A stretch of 64,000 nucleotides of DNA from Ricinus communis (GCF_019578655.1 NC_063256.1:22420005-22484004), one strand, 5' to 3'; positions 11,806-24,390 are shown, counted from the first letter of the stretch. The notes: generated by a model from the sequence alone, not told the origin. Translations and numbers: made by a program.

Positions 11806-13290
11806 TGATAGTGGATCCAAGAAAAGTGGTTCAAGGAAGAGAAGTCCTTCTCAAGCCCCTACTAAACGATAAAGAAGTGGGAGTTCTTCATCTCAAGGTC
11901 CTCCTTCAACTGCTTCTTTGGTTTCATTCGACCGAAATTATCCTTTGGTACAGTTTCATGACAACGTATTAAGGGCACAATTTGAGAATTTGGCCAACAA
12001 ATGGTTTTGCCCAACTCATTATTTTGATTGGGACTTCATATCTTCTATTAGTTTTGACGAGAAACTATGGGGATGGGTTGATCAACTAACTTGGAGAAAG
12101 TTCTTCGAAATCTCGGAACTCGCTTATAGAGAAATCACTTTAGAGTTCTTATGCACCTCGCGTTTTGAGGTCAGTTCAAAGGTCGATCGTACAGGAAAGA
12201 TAATCAAGTTTTGTTTGGGAAGAAAATATCACAACATGTCTGTGAATGAGTTTGCCATCACTATGGGTATATACACGGACGAAGAGGTAGCATTAGATGA
12301 TTACAAGCATTCTCCCTTCAAAGACTTTGGAAATCAAACTCTAGAAGGTGTTTAAGCAAAATTGGCGCCTAATGCACCTAGGTATGTGACTTCTAAATCC
12401 AAAGCTTTCGCTTTTGATTCTTTTCCTCTACGATTTACGCATTTTTTATTGACTACTACAATTATGGGTCAAAGGGAGAGTGGTGGGCGTTGCACCCATT
12501 AAGATTTATTTTATTTAATATGCTTGGAAGAGGGTATTTGGTGTAATGTTGCCTTGTGTCTATTAGTATATTTACTTGAGCAGGCTAAGAAATTGGACAA
12601 AGGATGTTTGTATGAGGGTATGTATATTACAAGGCCTGCAAAGAACTTTGGTATTTTTAAGGCTTATCAACGATGACATTGGATGGATTACCAAAATTTA
12701 TAAGATTAGAGACTTTTCAACACATGGATAAGGACAAGTGAATTCTGCCTAACATACCTTTTTCGCAAGAAGACTTTGACTTTGATTTGCACACCAACCC
12801 TCCACCCATTCACTGCAACTACTCCTAGTACATCTGCTATTCCTTTAACGGATCGACCTTCTTCTTTCTTTTTCCATCCTCCACCTACTGGAGATGAGCA
12901 AGCTAAGGACTTGATGGCTTATAATTTTATGCAAACGGATGATGATCGAAAGCCCAAGGAGTTTGAGCAACAAGTTTGCAAATCAGAAATGCAAATGCAT
13001 GGGCTTCAATGTTAGGACAATAAGTTGCTCCATAATCAAGCTCAAATGATGGGAATGCTTTAGAATCAACAGGAAATGATGCGTCATCAACAAATGAATA
13101 TGGATTGGCTCCAGAACTCGATGATGCATTATTGGCAGTCGTAGGGCTAACACCCCGTCAAGACCTCCTTCGAGTTTCTATCAGGTTCAGCAAGTTCAAC
13201 TCGATGATGGAGCGGGTGTCCACGATATTGATTCCAACGATAGTGATGAGGAGGAAGACGCTGCTGATGATGATGACGGTGGCATGGAAG
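11806..13290 (+). pseudogene. Athila ORF1-type protein, decayed
   Basis: The N-terminal part is Ser/Lys/Arg-rich (KKSGSRKRSPSQAP) with a stop. It is followed by an open 145-aa stretch (11918-12355) containing FDRNYPLVQFHD, ITLEFLCTSRFEV and NEFAITMGIYTDEEVALDD. The same order (basic Ser-rich head, 'YCELTIEFL', 'FGMHLGLWTEQE', Gln-rich coiled tail) is seen in the copy at 40291-41832, so both are ORF1-type (gag-like) products of Athila-related elements. After 12355 the frame is broken many times: a Pro-rich patch at 12776-12880 and a Gln/Met-rich patch at 12960-13140 mark the tail. Reverse transcriptase and integrase are absent, so it is a non-autonomous or deleted element. Confidence 0.7.
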
Positions 13291-13641
13291 GCTGAACTTC
13301 ATTTCTTTTCTGTTAACCTATCAAGTTTTTGAACAATTTGATTTGTTTTATTAGTTTTGTTCTTATTTCTTTTATTTTATTTTTAGAATTGAGATCTTTT
13401 TAATTTTTGCATATTTTCATGTTCTTTTTCGATACATTTCTTTTGGTTTTAGTTAACAATCTTTTGGGTTCTTTTAATTTGGTGTATTCTCTGATTGCAT
13501 ACCTATTTATTCCTTCTAATTTTCCACATTTTGGATTTGTGCTAATTAGACAGGTGCTTGCAAAATTTCGATGTGGACTCAGAATTATACAACTTACTTA
13601 ATTCCAAGGAAGCCCTTCCTTTGTTTATATATTATATACAA

Positions 13642-13680
13642 ACACATTGAGGACAATGTGTCTAACAAATGTGGGGGAAA
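13642..13680 (+). promoter_or_regulatory. Stem-loop plus G-rich box (internal copy)
   Basis: ACACATTG-AGGA-CAATGTGT (13642-13661) is a perfect 8-bp stem, followed by AAATGTGGGGG at 13667. GGAC-to-box distance is 16 nt. It lies downstream of ORF1 and about 0.9 kb before the LTR-proximal copy, so it resembles a central polypurine tract with a preceding hairpin. Confidence 0.65.
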
Positions 13681-14540
13681 AGGTGTATGTTGTATTGCGT
13701 CTCATATTGCCTATTAAGGACTTATTCTTTATGTCAAGCTTATTGAATTTGATTAAATTCTTGTGATGATTTATACTCTCTCTTTATGACATCCCAAAAG
13801 AATAAGAAAGTACAAAGGAGTAATAAGTATATATACTTCAGCAAAATTAGGAAAAGTTTGAAAAATAAAGCTCATTAACATAACTAAAGAGTCAAGATAT
13901 AAAATAACCATGCAATAACAACTAAATGAAAACCAAAGTAAGGGAGCAGAATATATATAATAAACAATTGTCAAGTGGTTTGTGCTCTACTCCTCTTTTC
14001 TCAAAAGGGTTCAAAATGAAAATAAATAAAAGGAAACCCGAGAATATGAGTAGTGGTTTGGATTTGTGACTCTAGTTGAGTAACTGAGGGTTCGCATCAC
14101 CAATGTCTACACTCACATAAAAAGGTTAGATTAACAATTTCAGATCTGCTCAAACTAAATCTTGTCTAGTTAAGTAATAGGGGGTTGGCATCACCAATGT
14201 CTACATTCGCGTAAAAAGGCTAGATTGACTAAATACTAATAAGTACTTGAGCACCATGGAGAATTTGTACCATGGTACTTAGGAGGAAAATCTTTAATTC
14301 TATTTCTTCATAGGTTTTGAGTTGTTTAGAAGGAATGCTCATTTCCCTAACTTTAGAGTTCAAGTTTTTTTATTTCCTTTGGTCCTATTATGAGAAACCC
14401 TAGTTTGTAATTTATCATTCGAGGATTAATTCTTGGCTAATGATTATAGTGTTTTCATATAAATGATTGACCTAAAAATTATTTGACAACTATTTATTAG
14501 AAAGAGCATTTCTCATTTCTTCATTTTTGATTTTATTCAA
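13681..14540. other. Non-coding 3' tail of Athila-like element
   Basis: No convincing coding sequence. A ~70-bp motif is duplicated: 'gttgagtaactgagggttcgcatcaccaatgtctac' near 14075 recurs in diverged form near 14165, both followed by 'aaaaggttaga/ctagatt'. The rest is unassigned. Confidence 0.5.
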
Positions 14541-14541
14541 T

Positions 14542-14580
14542 TTGCTTGGGGATAAGTGCGTACTTAAGTATGGGAGAATT
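14542..14580 (+). promoter_or_regulatory. Degenerate stem-loop plus polypurine tract at LTR
   Basis: TTGCTTG-GGGA-TAAGTGC, a weakened stem relying on G-U pairs, is followed after the usual 16-nt spacing by AAGTATGGGAG directly before the LTR start at 14581. The position is that of the plus-strand priming polypurine tract. Confidence 0.6.
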
Positions 14581-15949
14581 TGATAAGTGCTTCTAGCAAT
14601 TACTATTGAGTTATGTTTGTGCATTGATTTTACCATCAATTGATTTTAATTTGTTTGTTAGAACTTGATTTTTCAATTCTTTTTAGACATTTGAGGATCC
14701 TACATGAAGATTGAGCTAAGAAAAGGCATATTCAGGAAGGTTTGGAGTCGGACATGGGCATGACACGAGAAACTCTTGTCCATGTGGTCTTCCTGTGTAA
14801 GACAAGAACAATGGTAGAACGAAAGAAGGCATGGCACGGGAAGCACACACCCGTGTGGTCTTTTTGTGTGCAATAAAAAAATATGCAGATTGAGCTAGAA
14901 GTTCATGTATGGAGGGAACATGCCCGTGTGACCTTCATGTGTGCCCTAGAAGGTGATTTCGAGCTACAAGAAGTTGAGGACGTCACACAGTCGTGTGGTG
15001 CCCATGTGGTCCCCGTGTCAATCATAAAAATGCACTATTTAAAGGAACTTTCAGGTTTGCTTTAAGGGAGTGTCGTGTCATTTTTAAAGAGAACACTTAC
15101 AGAACTTAATTTTCTTTTATTTCTTAGGGTTTTATTGGTTATTTTCAAGGAAGAACACCATTTCCATCATTGTTTCCCAAGATTGAAGATTTTCATCTCT
15201 AATCATCCATGAATAGTTTGAGATCTTCTTTCCCTAATCTTTATTTCTTTATTGTAACGTGTAGGAACTAATTTTCTTGCTATTTGGATTTTGATGAATC
15301 TTAATTTTTATTGTATGGATTGATTCAAAGTTAATGCAATTAAAGCTTTTCTATGAGTTGTTTTGTTCCTTTGATTGCTTAATCATCTATTTCAATTGAT
15401 AAGTCAATATATTGATTGGATTTTATTTTCATAAATTGATTAGAGATAACTATTTATGAATTGATCACATTTTAAGAATTGAGAATTGATTGGAATACTA
15501 GAGATAGATCTATAAGATCCTTTGGTTTAATAGTTCCTTAATCTTAATGCATGACCTAAGTGAGTGGGTTTGAGAAGAGATTACTTTCCCTCCTCTTAGG
15601 AATTAAGGATTTAATCACTTGAGAAAGGTTTTTACCTAATTTTGTGGAATGCCAACTCAATTCTTGGTTTTGATTTAATTGTTGTTTGCTTCATGAAGTA
15701 TTTTACATATTAGGGGGATTTATTACCTGAATAGGCTTTATCCTTGATTAATATACCTATTATTTTAATTCTCGTTTTTCATAATTAATTTACTTGTAAA
15801 CATTTCTATAACCAACTTATATTTGATTGCTAAACATTAGTATATGATTGAAAATAACATTCATAAGTCCGAGTGGAACGATACGCTACTTATCACTTTA
15901 TTACTTGATACGATCAGTGCATTTTGCCGTGTGCGGATAGCGTACATCA
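14581..15949 (+). mobile_element. Athila-like 3' LTR, complete (1369 bp)
   Basis: Starts TGATAAGTGC right after a polypurine tract and ends CGTACATCA, with the TG...CA form of an LTR. U3 contains 'cacgggaag', 'cccgtgtgg' and 'cccgtgtca' motifs. The end region ('acttatcactttattacttg') resembles ends typical of Athila LTRs. It abuts minus-strand copia leader DNA at 15950, so the element inserted into, or recombined with, that copia copy. A matching 5' LTR is not in the window. Confidence 0.75.
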
Positions 15950-18659
15950 CTTAATTCAGACAAGTAACTAGTAAAGGTCTTGCAAGCAGTTATATAGGCT
16001 CCCACTATTTTTCGATACAAATTAATAGCATTCACTATCAATTCGGGATGCTAACAATTTAGCTATCCTAGTGGGCTAGAATCCATTTATTTTAATATGA
16101 CCTTGAGTGACTCAAAAAACCATATTAAAATAAATTAGGTATACAACTATTTATGAACTGTATCTCTATACAACTTCTAGATCAATTAGGCAACAACGAC
16201 GTTTGTCTAAACATATTTTATGACTTTCCAACATCATATATGTTTCACCTAATTCATGCCTTTATCTTCATATAAACATGAACAACTCATCTGATTTATC
16301 CAAGATAGTTAAGTAAGACTCATCAATTAAAATAGAGAACACGCTCAGGTAATAGGCAACCTTGAATGATTCAACAAATTGACCATGGACAAGGTTCTCG
16401 TTCCTATTTTAATTATGGAAGGCAACTTAATCATATCCTTAACACGTGACTTAATATTGAACAAGGAATTTGTTATTATGCGGTGATTAAGGTCTCACGC
16501 TTTGGCATGAATATACCAATATCGAATATAAGGGTTTCATGCTTTGGCATGATCATGCATATATCATACATCACATATATAATATAAGCTAAGCATGCCA
16601 AACTACTATGGATGATATAGACTTGCTGAACTAGTTATCTCGAGCCACTAAAGATAACTAGATGGTGAAAACCTAGGTATTGCCTTCATGATCTCCAAGT
16701 CTTCAAGCAATATTCCCTTCATCTCCATTTGGCGCCATATGTCCATATGGATTACAAAATAAAATTCTATCTAACTAATATAAAATTATATAACAATTAC
16801 ATAAGATTTAAAGAAACATTGAGTTGCATTTAAGGAGAGTTAGATGAGAAAAGAATTTTACAATTCATAGAAAATTAGAGAAAGGTAAGGAACGCAGTCC
16901 TTATTTCAAAATATCAAATCAAAGCATTCAACCATTCAATATAATCACATTAGTCTTTATAGTCCATAACCATCCATCATTGCCAAATATAATCATATTA
17001 TATAAAGCATATAAACAATCAATATAGCATTAATTCAAGTTATTTGATCATTGCATGAAATTAGGATTAAATGGGGTATGGAGAATTAAAATAATTAGAT
17101 CATATTTAAAAATATAAATTCTCCTTGTTTAGAGTGTAATTTTCGGTCAAAATAAAAAATTGGGACATAAAGTCAACATTTGACCAAACAAACTTTACTA
17201 ATCCTAATCATACTAGGAAACTAAGATTTAACCTTAGTTGAAGAATGTTGTAGAGAATTAAAATTAATTAAATTAGATTTAATCAATAACTAATTTCCTC
17301 TAATACATCCTTAATTTTAATTTTATGTCCTTTTAGGATAGAAAGTTAAACCTTAAGACATAAAATCAAACTTATGTCTTAATTAAATAAATAACCTAGT
17401 CATACTAGGATACTAAGACATAAGTCCTAGGATAACATAAATTAATGAGAATAAACTAATTAAATCAAATTTAAAAAATAAAATTTCCCTTATAATTTAT
17501 GTAATTTTCGGCCATCTCTAGAATTTAGGACAATAGTCAAACGCTTGTCTTAATCTAAACAACTTCCTAGTCCAACTAGGATTGTAAAATTACAAGTCCT
17601 TGTTCTAAAGAATTAACAGTACTTGTATTAATTAAAATAACCTTTAATTAATCTCCTAATCATATTAGGACAAATAATTATAATCCTAAGACAAGGAGTT
17701 ACATGACAACTAGGATACTGTATTTAGAAATCCCCACAAACAAGGAGACTCCTTATTTAATAAGATTTAAAGATCTAATAGATTAATTAATCACATTAAT
17801 TTAAGAATTAATTGAGTTCATCAAGATCCATCATCAAGAAAATCAAATTTTCTTTCAAACAATTTAAGATAATCAAGATTCATATGGCAATCATCAAGAA
17901 ACAAAGAAACTATGCAAGGAACCTGATCAAGACTCAAATCAACCTTCAAGATTACTTCAAGTACTCGTCTTATGCATGATCTAGATATGATGTCTTCCTC
18001 AAAAGGCTTGCCATTGGACCAAGAAAACATACATGCTGAATTCAATAAGCAATGCCCATACTATGCATATAACTCATAAAATCAACACTTGATTTGAATG
18101 TTGTGTGCATATCTGGTGTTCATGAAGATCAAACCTTAAATTTTTAGTTCATTATTCATCTTCTAAATCATATTCATTGTTGTCTAAAATCAAATCAAAT
18201 CAAAAGCTATACACATATGCACATTCAAAACCTTTAGAATGTGTAGTATATGCATAGTTTTGCTTTGATCATTAAGAATCCAATTTCCAATTATTTTAAA
18301 CGAATTTCGAACATCAAATATTCAAGAAAAGTTTTAGCAACAATACCCTAGCCTTTATTTCAATTAATTTGATCCAAATTTGATTAGAGATTGGATGTTA
18401 TTGATCACATCAAAGTTGTCTGTGCGTATAGCATAAATTCTCAATGCCCAAACCCTAATCAAATGAGATCCAAGAATTTTAAAAAGTTTCAAATCATAAG
18501 TTCTATCCCTTAGGTTCATATGCAACAAGAATCACCCAAAAATTTGAATTATAGCTATGGCAATTAACAAATCTCTAAAACAGCCTAGAAATTCCAGATT
18601 TGCATGCTTATGATCAGTTAACAATTATGCAACCATTATGACTAAATTAATCAATGGAG
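15950..18659 (-). mobile_element. Copia leader and internal DNA, no ORF
   Basis: Minus-strand sequence downstream of a copia primer-binding site at 18660-18671: AT-rich, with long runs of related 'cctagt..actaggat' sentences (17160-17720) typical of untranslated copia leaders. An ORF of 74 aa at 17821-18045 (-) has no recognisable domain and is probably chance. Gag and pol are absent because the element is cut by the Athila-like LTR at 15949. Confidence 0.5.
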
Positions 18660-18671
18660 GTTCTTATACCA
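18660..18671 (-). promoter_or_regulatory. Degenerate tRNA-iMet primer-binding site
   Basis: Minus strand TGGTATAAGAAC just after the LTR end. The usual copia site is TGGTATCAGAGC, complementary to the 3' end of initiator tRNA-Met. The first six bases match and later positions have drifted. Confidence 0.55.
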
Positions 18672-18672
18672 T

Positions 18673-19380
18673 TATTAGGAAGTGATATTAAAACATAAGG
18701 AAAGGTGCAACGGAAGCAATTTAAAATTTTTCTCAATTCCCACCAAGGATCTCATCGATTAAGATAGTCATAACACAAAAAAAAAAAAAGCAAAAGATGG
18801 AGAAGGCTTGCAAAGGGAGTTTTCGGCGAATTCAAAGAGTGCTTCTTACTTTGTTGATTCTTCAAGGATGATTGATGCACTTTAAAGCTACTTAAGTGAC
18901 TAGCCTCTCTTAGTGATCCACACAAGTTTCTAAGTAAAGATCTCATTAAACCACTTTTAGGAGATTAAGAAGAGATGTAGGAGACTGAATGATATTTCCA
19001 AGCAAGGGGGACGAATCAATTAATCTTATTGATTAATTCACCTATGATATATATCTCAAAGAAATTCTTTTTCCTCTCTTAAATGTGCAACCAACCTTCT
19101 TCAACTTTTAACCCCTTCTTGTCGCCATATGTATCTCTTTCTATATATATGGCATTTAATCAAAGTCCTTATAGGTTTAGGATTTCTACAAAACCCTAAC
19201 TTACTTCAAATTGGGCTTTGTTATCCTAAATGGACTTTAATTAATATAAGAACTAATCAATGGATAATAAATCCATCATAGGCCTATTATACAAGACTTA
19301 TTAGCTCTTAATTAATTAACCTTTAATTAGGCCCAATATATAAGAGCTTAAGCCTAATGCTTAAAGCAGAGTGCAAATCG
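18673..19380 (-). mobile_element. Copia LTR (family Y relative), minus orientation
   Basis: The minus strand aligns with 44340-44639: shared 'agctttaaagtgcatcaatcatccttgaagaatc', 'agccttctccatcttttgct', 'tgttatgactatc' and 'gatccttggt' blocks in the same order, then a diverged end before the primer-binding site. Farther from the end it keeps 'ctaattaaaggttaatt' and pathway-like 'gcccaatttgaag' words. The left part is more diverged, so the border near 19380 is approximate. Confidence 0.7.
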
Positions 19381-20070
19381 CGGTTGCTTCTTGCATCATG
19401 GTCGTGATTCTTAAAATATCCCCAATGGCTATCTAATGTGGCAAACAAAGATTAGTTACTTTAAATATATCCGTTCGTGGTTTGCAATGGTCATGATCCT
19501 TCATGAATTTCATGGTCGAACTTCTGATAGTCGTGGTTGCAATTTGAAGCTTTGAAGATTCATCAACCTCTACCTCTTTTCTCATGATCTTTGCGGTCAC
19601 ATTTCTCTAATTGTGGTCATGATTTTCATATTGAGAGTTCCACCAGCTACCGACTTTAAAGTTATGCTTATCGCGGTCGCGCTTTGTGGGCAGACTTGGT
19701 TTTTTAATTTCAACTTCTTCTACAAGAATAACACTTGATACATCTTTAATTCTAGAATCAATCTGAGAGTCAAGATCAAAATTAGAGACTTTAGCCTTAT
19801 GATAAATCATCTAGGCTAAAAATATTGAATCTTATCACGTAAAAGAAAATAAAATAGAGTTTGAACGTAATAGACTACATTTAATTAATTAAATTTATAT
19901 TAATATTATACACATTTTAATATTTATATTTAAAATATTTCAAGTAGTATCGGAATCTTTTAAGTAATAAAATATATAATTATAATGCAATAAGAACAAC
20001 ATGATTAATATTTTTATTCGTACCTCGCGAGTATGTTTCTCAAAAGAGAAATATACAAGAATCCAATAGG
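19381..20070. other. Non-coding stretch, no gene assigned
   Basis: Contains several 'atcgcggtcgcg / cgtggttgcaa / tggtcatgat' words (19375-19690), like the CG-rich word fields in plant LTRs, then AT-rich DNA. A 67-codon ORF at 19607-19810 (-) has no recognisable domain. The string 'ttgaatcttatcacgtaaaa' at about 19826 resembles the 3' end of the LINE at 55306, but that alone is weak. Confidence 0.4.
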
Positions 20071-21448
20071 TGTTAGCGTGCATTTTCCGGATCCAAATAT
20101 CGAGAGAGTTACGAAAAATCCTTTGATGAAAGTTACTACCTTCTCGAGTCTTGGGAGATGAAGGACAGGTAAATCCGAGGTTAGGGTTAAGGTTAATCCA
20201 ACCAAAATTACCTTTTTAAAATTAATTTGGACTCAATTTTCAAGGAAAATAAAGTTTTAAGGGTTAAAACGATGAATTTCACAAAATCATGGACTTAATT
20301 GAAATTTTTTGTAAAACTTCCCTTGTATAGAGCCAATCAGCTCTGCATAATGTCAATTAGGGTTTTTTCCTTCGACATCATTTTTTCTTGACGTTTTTAC
20401 GTCTAGATATAGATTCTAGAAGGTACTTGACGATAATCAAGGATTTTATTCAAATTTTAAGGGATTAATATTGGATATTTATCAATTTATTTTAAAAATA
20501 TGAGATTATCAGTTCCTTTAGAGTCTCCTTTGAAACCCTACCTCTATAAATAGAAAGAGGTATCTAAGGTTAAGGCTAACAATATAGGACCAAAAAAACT
20601 AGAATGAACAATCAGAGAGAAAAGTTATAGAAACTAAGATCGAATTGAGAAAAGAGAGGAAAAAACTAACATTTATCATTAGATAGAAGTGTTTAAGTCA
20701 CTAAGAATAAAGGCCATTAAGAAAGAACTTTTTTTTCGAAAACCATTTTTTAAGTTGGCAGAAGCTTTTTCAATACCATATCCAACATTGGATTCCCAAC
20801 CACTCTTCGATTCAACTTCTTCTTCATCACCTAAGACTCGCAAAACCATCAACTACAGTGATAACCTAAGGGTTCCCCAATATGCATCCATCAATATCAC
20901 TCTAAACTGGTTTTCTTACTTTTTATATTTTTTATGTTTTTCTTTAGAAACATTATTAGGGTTACTTTTATTGTTTTATTTTTATGGTTAATATAATTAG
21001 ATTAGGATTTCCATGAATTTGCATGTTATTGATTATTTGCATTTTGAAATCTAATAATAAGAACATTAGGTTTTAAATCTGATAATATGTGAGCATTAGG
21101 CTTTTGAATTTGATTGATCGCATGCATAGGATTATATGATTAGATATCTACTTTCATTATGATTTTATATTTAAATTAGTTTATTACGATTATATAATTA
21201 ATTTGTCATCTTTGTTTTACTGTGTTTTCAGTTCTTAAGTTTTTGTGCTTAGATTTTAAGGTTTATGACTCAATCGATTATTATTTGCTATGCTTATTTC
21301 ATTTTTATTTTATTTTTTTCATAATCTAATCGATTTTTACACTTTGTGCATGTTAAAAATTAGCTCTAGGACGCGAGAAGTACACAAAAATCAAAAAGCC
21401 AGCCTAGATGCCCTAGAGCCGATCGGCTCTACACTTCTTGACCCTCAT
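20071..21448 (+). repeat. LTR-like repeat X, copy 2
   Basis: Begins TGTTAGCGTGC, parallels copy 1 (3601-5290) in order, and has a TATA-like CTATAAATAGAAAG near 20543 followed by a 'gggttaagg' transcribed start. It ends in the word AGAGCCGATCGGCTCT, a perfect 16-bp palindrome at 21415-21430, where a copia LTR fragment takes over. An ORF of 100 aa (20689-20991) has no recognisable domain; I treat it as chance. Confidence 0.55.
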
Positions 21449-21596
21449 TGTTAGATGTATGTCCTAAATGCTAATTAAACTTTTTACTTATTGGTTCATA
21501 CATTGTGATATTATTATGTAATGAATATCTTTTTATTTATGGCAGTTGTCTTTCATTCATTTTTGTAGTAATATAATTATTGAATTAGTTCAATAA
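21449..21596 (+). mobile_element. 5' fragment of copia LTR (family Y)
   Basis: Begins TGTTAGATGTATGTCC, a typical copia LTR start. From 'ttcatacattgtgatatta' on it matches 43574-43680. It is truncated where the Athila-like LTR begins. Confidence 0.65.
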
Positions 21597-21646
21597 TGTT
21601 TTCATGCCCGATTGTTTATATTTTTATGCATGATTATCTCGTTTTA

Positions 21647-21654
21647 TGCTAGAA
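21647..21654. repeat. 8-bp target site duplication, left copy (hAT)
   Basis: TGCTAGAA here is repeated exactly at 25487-25494. Eight base pairs is the target-duplication length of the hAT superfamily, and the empty-site sequence is the LTR itself. Confidence 0.9.
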
Positions 21655-21659
21655 TAGAC

Positions 21660-21975
21660 CTGATCATGGGTTGGGCCTGGGCGGGCTCGGGCCGGGCTTG
21701 ACCGGGCCTGAATTAATTTTGGAGAAGCCCGAGCCCGCCCAGGCCCGAGAAATTTTAATATCTTAGAGCCCGGGCCCGAGCCCGAAATTTTATGAAAAGC
21801 CGGCCGGCCCGAGGCATTAGACAGAGGTCGGATCCGGGCGGCTTGGGTCGGGCCTGGGCGGGCTCGGGTCGGGCTTGGACGGGCTTACGCGGGCTCGGGT
21901 CGGGCTTGGACGGGCTTAGGCGGGCTCTGGACGGGCTCGGGTCGGGCTCGGGTCGGTCTTGGCTTGATAAACCGA
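21660..21975. repeat. GC-rich subterminal repeats, left end of hAT
   Basis: Tandem variants of 'cgggctcgggtcgggcttgga' (clearest at 21850-21960) in alternating orientation with 'gcccgagcccg' (21725-21785). Subterminal repeats of this kind are usual transposase-binding regions in hAT elements. The short ORFs across it (21755-22018, 21792-21986) are by-products of the repeat. Confidence 0.8.
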
Positions 21976-22250
21976 CAATTAAATAAAAATATTCAAAATT
22001 TAAACATAATTTCAACATAAATATTCAAATTTTAAACCAGTAATCATGTTCATCATGATAATAAAGACACAAATATGAATTAATATTTTAAACCATCTAA
22101 ATAAAACTCTAAAAATTGAAATAAAAGAACAACAAACTCCTTCAAGGCAAATTCACATTTCCTACAAAACAAAAAATATTTAAATTAATAAGTATTTTAT
22201 ATAAATAAAAATAACTAGTAATCTAAATCAATATGTAAATAATAACTTAC

Positions 22251-24390
22251 CTAAAAATCCATAATTTCAACTTCTTCTTCGCCATCAATATCACTAATAT
22301 CATCCTCACTTGAGCTGTCGGATTCAAATTTGGGTGCAAAATCACCTAGACAAAAATTAACAAAATAAAAATTAGTCAATTATAAAACTTAATTTTAAAA
22401 ATAAAATTCAGAAAATAGATTGAATTATAAATAAACAACTTTTATTACCTTCCGCACGAATCCAATCCTTGAGACAATTTAAAGCTTGAACCGTCTTAGA
22501 ATTAAGAGAACTTCTAGAAGCGGTAATGATTTTATTTCCAATGCTAAAAGCGGATTCTGAAGCAACACTTGTAACCGGAATTGATAAAACATCGCGTGCC
22601 ATTTTTGAGAGTTCGGGATATCTCATTGAACTTTTATTCCAAAACTCCAAAACATCCAAATCTTCAGTCAAATTATGAGTTGGTTCCTCAAAATAAAGAT
22701 CTAATTGTGACTTACCATGTGTGGTAGTTGTTTCACCCAAAAACTCTTTGTAATCTTCAAATTGCTCATCCCCCATGTCAACGAGAAAATTGCCACCACT
22801 TGATGGTTCCTCATTTGAAGTTCCAACACTAGAACTAGTTTCTTGTCTATACTCGTCAAACAACTTATGAAGGGTAGTCACAACTTTCTCTACCATCTCA
22901 TCCATTTTGTCTTTCCCATATATTTTCCCATAACAATACTTCAAAAAATTTATTTTGCATCTAGGATCTAAAAGTGCAACACAACTCAAAATTCCATTGT
23001 AATTAGCCCAATATTTGTCAAATTTAGGTTGCATAGTCTTAGCAGTATTGCATAGAAGGTGAGATGGCTCATTTGCAACTTCTAATAACTTTGAATGGAT
23101 TTTCCACACTCCTCTAAAAAATAAATTTGAAGTAGGAGTGTTATGAGCCGAAAACATAATTGTCACTTCATAAAACACCTTCAAAAATTTATGAACCATA
23201 GAAATATATTTCCATTCAATTTTTGAGATTTCATAAGATCTAAGTACATGACTTCTACTCCCAAAATAATCAAACACATTCTTGTAGTAAAGAGCATTAT
23301 CAAGCATTGTATAAGTCGAATTCCATCTCGTAGGACAATCAAACCTAAATCTTCTCCTAACATCTAAGTGAAAACTTTTCTTTGCAACATCAAAAAACTT
23401 TTTTCTACGTACCTGTGATTTATCAATATACTTCATAATTTCTCTGATCTTATTAATAATATCACTGATACTATCCAAACCTGATTGTACGATTAAGTTT
23501 AAAATATGAGCACAACAACGGATTTGAAAAAACTCTCCATTACATACGAGAAACTCTTTTGTTGCGAGACGACCATTAAGGATAGAAATCATAGTATCAT
23601 TGTAAGAAGCATTATCAGCAGTGATTGAGAATATTTTATGCTTCAAATTCCATTGAGATAAAAATAAGTCAATCTCATCAGCTATGCACAAGCCGTCATA
23701 AGGTGGAACTAATGCTCTAAATCTCAAAATTCTCTTTTGTAGTTTCCACTTATCATCAATAAAATGAGCAGTAATGCAAATATACTCAAGTTTTGTATGT
23801 TGACTCTTCCAATTATCAGTTGTCAAACAAATTTTACCAGGAGCATTGAAAATCATTTCTCTAAGTTTATCCCTTTCTTTCACATACAAAGAAAGAATGT
23901 CTCTTTTTAGAGTATGCCTACTATATACTCTAAATTGAGGACACGCCTTACACAACATGCGCCTAAAACCCTTTTCTTCTACAATAGTAAAAGGATGAGA
24001 ACCTTCAACAACAAACATGCTAATGCAATGGCGCAATCCATCATGATCAAACTTATAATTCTTTATAGAATTACTCCCATCACTTAAAACTTCACTACCT
24101 ATAAGAAATTGTTTAATATCTGCAGTTCCAATTTTTGTGCATTTAGTTAAATGACGCCTTAAATGTGATGTTCCATTTTTTGCAGCAGCACCCAAAATAG
24201 ACTTACAGTGCTTACATTTCGCTTTGGCTTCATCTCCATTTGTTTCTTTTGTGATTAGCTCAAAATGTTCCCAAACAATTGAAGTAGTCTTTGCTCGCTT
24301 TTTGGAAACTTCATATTCTGCAAAGCCATCCTCAATGGGCTGTTTATATTTGTCATTTTGGGGTACTATGGAATTTTGTTCCTCAGCCAT
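22251..24390 (-). CDS. hAT transposase, BED zinc finger type (2 coding exons)
   Basis: Cut-and-paste transposase that would bind the element ends in the nucleus. The ATG at 24388-24390 opens a 647-codon exon. Residues 38-85 form a BED finger (C59, C62, H76, H80). The RNase H-like core shows TTDNWKS (D192), SITADNAS (D259), the RCCAH motif (291-295) and CPTRWNSTY. The C-terminal dimerisation region has SVASESAFS (E612) and LKDWIRAE. All three DDE residues and the hAT signature are intact and no stop interrupts. Read straight on, the frame ends at 22408 with an odd tail. A canonical intron (GT at 22448, AG at 22346, 103 bp) instead joins in phase to an acidic exon (22345-22251, GDFAPKFESDSSSEDD...), giving 678 aa, which I prefer. 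An acceptor TGCAG at 24406 just upstream of the ATG suggests a 5'-UTR intron. Confidence 0.93.

Noticed and set aside
17821..18045. 74-codon ORF in the copia leader
   Set aside because: No recognisable domain, lies in an untranslated leader, length expected by chance.
21755..22018. Pro/Arg-rich ORFs on both strands at the hAT left end
   Set aside because: Produced by GC-rich subterminal repeats without stops; no domain and no start context.
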